From assembly GCA_017444045.1 (NCBI GenBank), contig JAFSXO010000315.1, positions 1 through 7,540 on the forward strand: a stretch of DNA of 7,540 nt, written 5' to 3'. The translations under genes were made by a program, and so were the position numbers. Positions within the stretch are counted from its first letter, which is position 1. Each line of letters opens with the position of its first letter. This document shows, piece by piece, positions 5,554 through 7,540 of this stretch. The stretch is from a bacterium (GTDB lineage Bacteria > Vulcanimicrobiota > Xenobia > Xenobiales > Xenobiaceae). The notes below the pieces were generated by a model. That model saw only the letters and a list, made by a program, of their open reading frames with translations, made no database searches and had not been told where the DNA came from.

Positions 5554-6852
5554 TTACAGATTGTTCTCAATAATAGGGCTGACCGTTCTCCAAACCTCTG
5601 ATATGTAGTGCTGGTCGGGGCCGAAGATAGCTACAGAGATTTTGCCTTCCCGGGGAGGATTGGTAATGATCAGGCCGCGTTCGGCTCCGGGCCGGTCGAT
5701 AAAGACCTTTTCCCCGCGCCAGGTGACTTCTTGCAGGCGCAGGCAGAGGCGCTCGAAATTGGGGAAACCGCAGGGAATGGATTCGCGGCAGTAAAGGGTA
5801 TGCTTATTCCATCCGGCGCCGAAATAAGACTTTGCGAACTCCACGACGTAACCGAAGCCGTTGCGTCTGAAATTGCATTCCAGGACTACGGGGGTATCGT
5901 GCTGGCCGGACACAAAGGCCCAGTCCAGGTTCATCAAGCCTCTGGCTCCGCGCTTTTGGGCAATCTCAGCCAATTTTAAAGCCCCTTCGCGGATGGCCTC
6001 GACATTGAAATCCTCGTATAGCTTCTCGGCACCCGGAGTGCGGAAGGGAGCGGTGAAGCCGCACCAGCCGCCGTGTTCGAATATCTGTCTGTCCCTGCCT
6101 ATAAATTCCAGGACATCGTCGCTTATGCGCACCAGAGAACCGGATACTTCGGTAATATTTAAGAACGGCTCGATCATGACCGTACCGCTGTTGTACCAGT
6201 CCCTGATTTTGGCCTGCAGGATGCGCGCCGGTCCCGACAGATTGCCGGCTCCGCCCGCGTACTTGGTCTTGCGCAGCATGACCCGGTGAAAGCGTTTGCC
6301 CCAGTTGCGCAGCTCGGCGTTTAATTCGATATCATCGTGAGCAGCGTGGCCCAATACGGTGGGGATGCCCGCCGCTTCGGCCATGCGCTTGAAATATAGC
6401 TTATCGTTGAGGTCTTCGATTAAGCCGTCGTTGATCAGCTTTGGATCCGTGCCCTGCGTGGGTATGCCTAGGGCTTCTGCCAGCTTGAGTATCGCCGGAG
6501 TCTCTATGAAGGCTTCTATGTGCCAGTCCTGGGACTGACACTTTTCGCGCAGTAGGCTCACGGTTTTCTCATTTGCCAGAACAGCATCGGCCAAAAGGCG
6601 GGATTCGGTAATGCCTGTGTCAACGACGTATTCCGTGCCATTTCCCAGCCCGATGAGGCTGTTCATATAGGCGCAGAAATCTTTGTCGAGAGGCCAGGGC
6701 ACCACGAGCATGTCGCCGGGGTGAAGCTCAGCCAGGAAACGGGCAAACATGCCCGCCGATTTTTCATCGTAATAATAGCTGAAGAGCATATCCTTCCTGG
6801 GCAGAGCTTCCTCTACGTTGGCGATCAGGAGTTTATGCGTAGAATTGGCCAT
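5554..6852 (-). CDS. ATP-grasp ligase with N-terminal pre-ATP-grasp-like domain
   Basis: The 432-residue protein probably uses ATP to activate a carboxylate as an acyl-phosphate and join it to an amine. Residues about 1-140 look like a pre-ATP-grasp domain (KLLIANVEEAL near the start). The ATP-grasp fold starts near NDKLYFKRMAEAAGIPT (149-165). RKTKYAGGAGN (194-204) is the lysine- and glycine-rich nucleotide-binding region, and VMIEPFLNITEVSGSL (225-240) the central strand. Metal-binding acids are D310 in MNLDWAF and E325/N327 in LECNFRRNG (E-x-N-x-R pattern). The C-terminal part resembles PGM1-type peptide ligases in overall plan; a specific substrate cannot be assigned. The start overlaps the upstream radical-SAM-like gene by 20 bp, suggesting translational coupling, and an MFS gene follows. 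Biotin-carboxylase-like or amino-acid ligase roles are alternatives. Confidence 0.85.
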   Translation of the reverse strand: MANSTHKLLIANVEEALPRKDMLFSYYYDEKSAGMFARFLAELHPGDMLVVPWPLDKDFCAYMNSLIGLGNGTEYVVDTGITESRLLADAVLANEKTVSLLREKCQSQDWHIEAFIETPAILKLAEALGIPTQGTDPKLINDGLIEDLNDKLYFKRMAEAAGIPTVLGHAAHDDIELNAELRNWGKRFHRVMLRKTKYAGGAGNLSGPARILQAKIRDWYNSGTVMIEPFLNITEVSGSLVRISDDVLEFIGRDRQIFEHGGWCGFTAPFRTPGAEKLYEDFNVEAIREGALKLAEIAQKRGARGLMNLDWAFVSGQHDTPVVLECNFRRNGFGYVVEFAKSYFGAGWNKHTLYCRESIPCGFPNFERLCLRLQEVTWRGEKVFIDRPGAERGLIITNPPREGKISVAIFGPDQHYISEVWRTVSPIIENNL

Positions 6853-7540
6853 TGCAGAACATCTTCAGGGGATATTTTTTGAGGTTTTTCAGGGTCTCTA
6901 CATTCTTTAGCGAGCAGATAACAAATTCAAAGCCGCCCTCTTTTAGTGCGTTATACACTTTGTCGACCGATTCCAGGAAGATAGGCTCTTTGGTCGCGTA
7001 TGAAACCGTATCGTCCTGGGTGGGCAGAATCTGCCGAGCGCCCAAAAGATCGTAGCGATCCTGCATGGCCTGCCAGACCTCGGGATCGAGCGCTTCTGCC
7101 ATGCTTTCGGTGATGCCGCCAGACAGGAGCAGATATGACCACATGACGCGTTTAAGCCCTAAACGCTTTAGCTCGTCGAGGAACGGATTCAGGGCGCGGG
7201 GATCGTCGTCAATGGTGGCCACGAACGGATCGAGGTGAACGGTGGTCAGCGCTCCGCCCTGCTGTACCTTAGCGGCGGCTTCCAGGCGTTTAGTTGTATC
7301 CAGCAGATGCCTGTCTAAGCCCTTGATCGGCGATTCGCTCCACATGCCGGCTGGATGGACTGCAACATTGTATGAGAAAAGCTGCGGATGGGCGGCCATC
7401 AGCTCGATGGTGCGCTCATCGGGAACGCCTTTGGTGGTGATGATGACGCGGTCGAGCTTAGAGGCAGCCAAAATGGCCATAATTTCGTAGGATAGTCCGT
7501 TGGCTACAAAGCTGGGTGTAAAAATATCGGTGAAGCGGCA
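6833..7540 (-). CDS. Radical SAM-like protein, C-terminal part (5' end cut by window edge)
   Basis: The frame is open to the right edge, so the apparent ATG at 7480 is not necessarily the start; 20 more codons (CRFTDIFTPSFVANGLSYEI) read through it. The visible 235 residues resemble the body of a radical SAM barrel of spore-photoproduct-lyase type: RFTDIFTP, then LDRVIITTKG (a strand ending in a basic residue), LFSYNVAVHP, a helix with KRLEAAAKVQQGG, then VHLDPFVATIDD and a late FLDELKRLGLKRVMW. The cysteine cluster that binds the iron-sulfur centre would lie upstream and is not visible, so the family call is inferred from fold-like motifs. If right, it makes a 5'-deoxyadenosyl radical to modify a substrate. 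It overlaps the ATP-grasp gene by 20 bp and is probably transcribed with it and the MFS gene. Confidence 0.6.
   Translation of the reverse strand, partial: CRFTDIFTPSFVANGLSYEIMAILAASKLDRVIITTKGVPDERTIELMAAHPQLFSYNVAVHPAGMWSESPIKGLDRHLLDTTKRLEAAAKVQQGGALTTVHLDPFVATIDDDPRALNPFLDELKRLGLKRVMWSYLLLSGGITESMAEALDPEVWQAMQDRYDLLGARQILPTQDDTVSYATKEPIFLESVDKVYNALKEGGFEFVICSLKNVETLKNLKKYPLKMFCNGQFYA

Overview
The window carries seven protein genes, all on the minus strand, in a sequence of moderately high GC with AT-rich intergenic gaps. Promoters look like ordinary sigma-70 sites, and one gene has a strong AAGGAG ribosome-binding site. One gene encodes a probable lipoprotein and another a probable exported protein with a proline/alanine-rich tail, which would suit a diderm bacterium. 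A small-RNA locus and intergenic hairpins resemble elements I associate with Firmicutes, so a diderm Firmicute (Negativicutes-like) is my best guess. This is weakly supported, and no ribosomal RNA or classical marker gene is present to settle it.

Layout from left to right. (1) Positions 1-1120 hold an exported TPR protein cut by the left edge; its tail is a 96-bp tandem repeat array. (2) Positions 1121-1588 are a 468-bp gap containing that gene's promoter and a cluster of hairpins and inverted repeats. (3) Positions 1589-3025 hold two tandem cyclophilin-type prolyl isomerases, one without an export signal and one a predicted lipoprotein, behind a good promoter. (4) Positions 3251-3889 hold a histidine phosphatase of the phosphoglycerate-mutase superfamily. 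(5) Positions 3890-4125 contain a plus-strand promoter, a probable small RNA and terminator-like hairpins. The RNA resembles the antitoxin RNA of holin-like type I toxin-antitoxin loci, with only a 14-codon remnant where the toxin should be. (6) Positions 4126-7540 hold a likely operon transcribed leftward: a radical-SAM-like enzyme cut by the right edge, an ATP-grasp ligase overlapping it by 20 bp, and an MFS transporter.

The three right-hand genes look like one functional unit: a radical enzyme, an ATP-dependent carboxylate ligase and a membrane transporter. That combination would suit a small peptide-like or amino-acid-derived product that is made and then exported. The product cannot be read from the sequence. 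The two cyclophilins probably do the same folding chemistry on two sides of the membrane. The two most interesting items are the small-RNA locus and the radical SAM/ATP-grasp/MFS operon.
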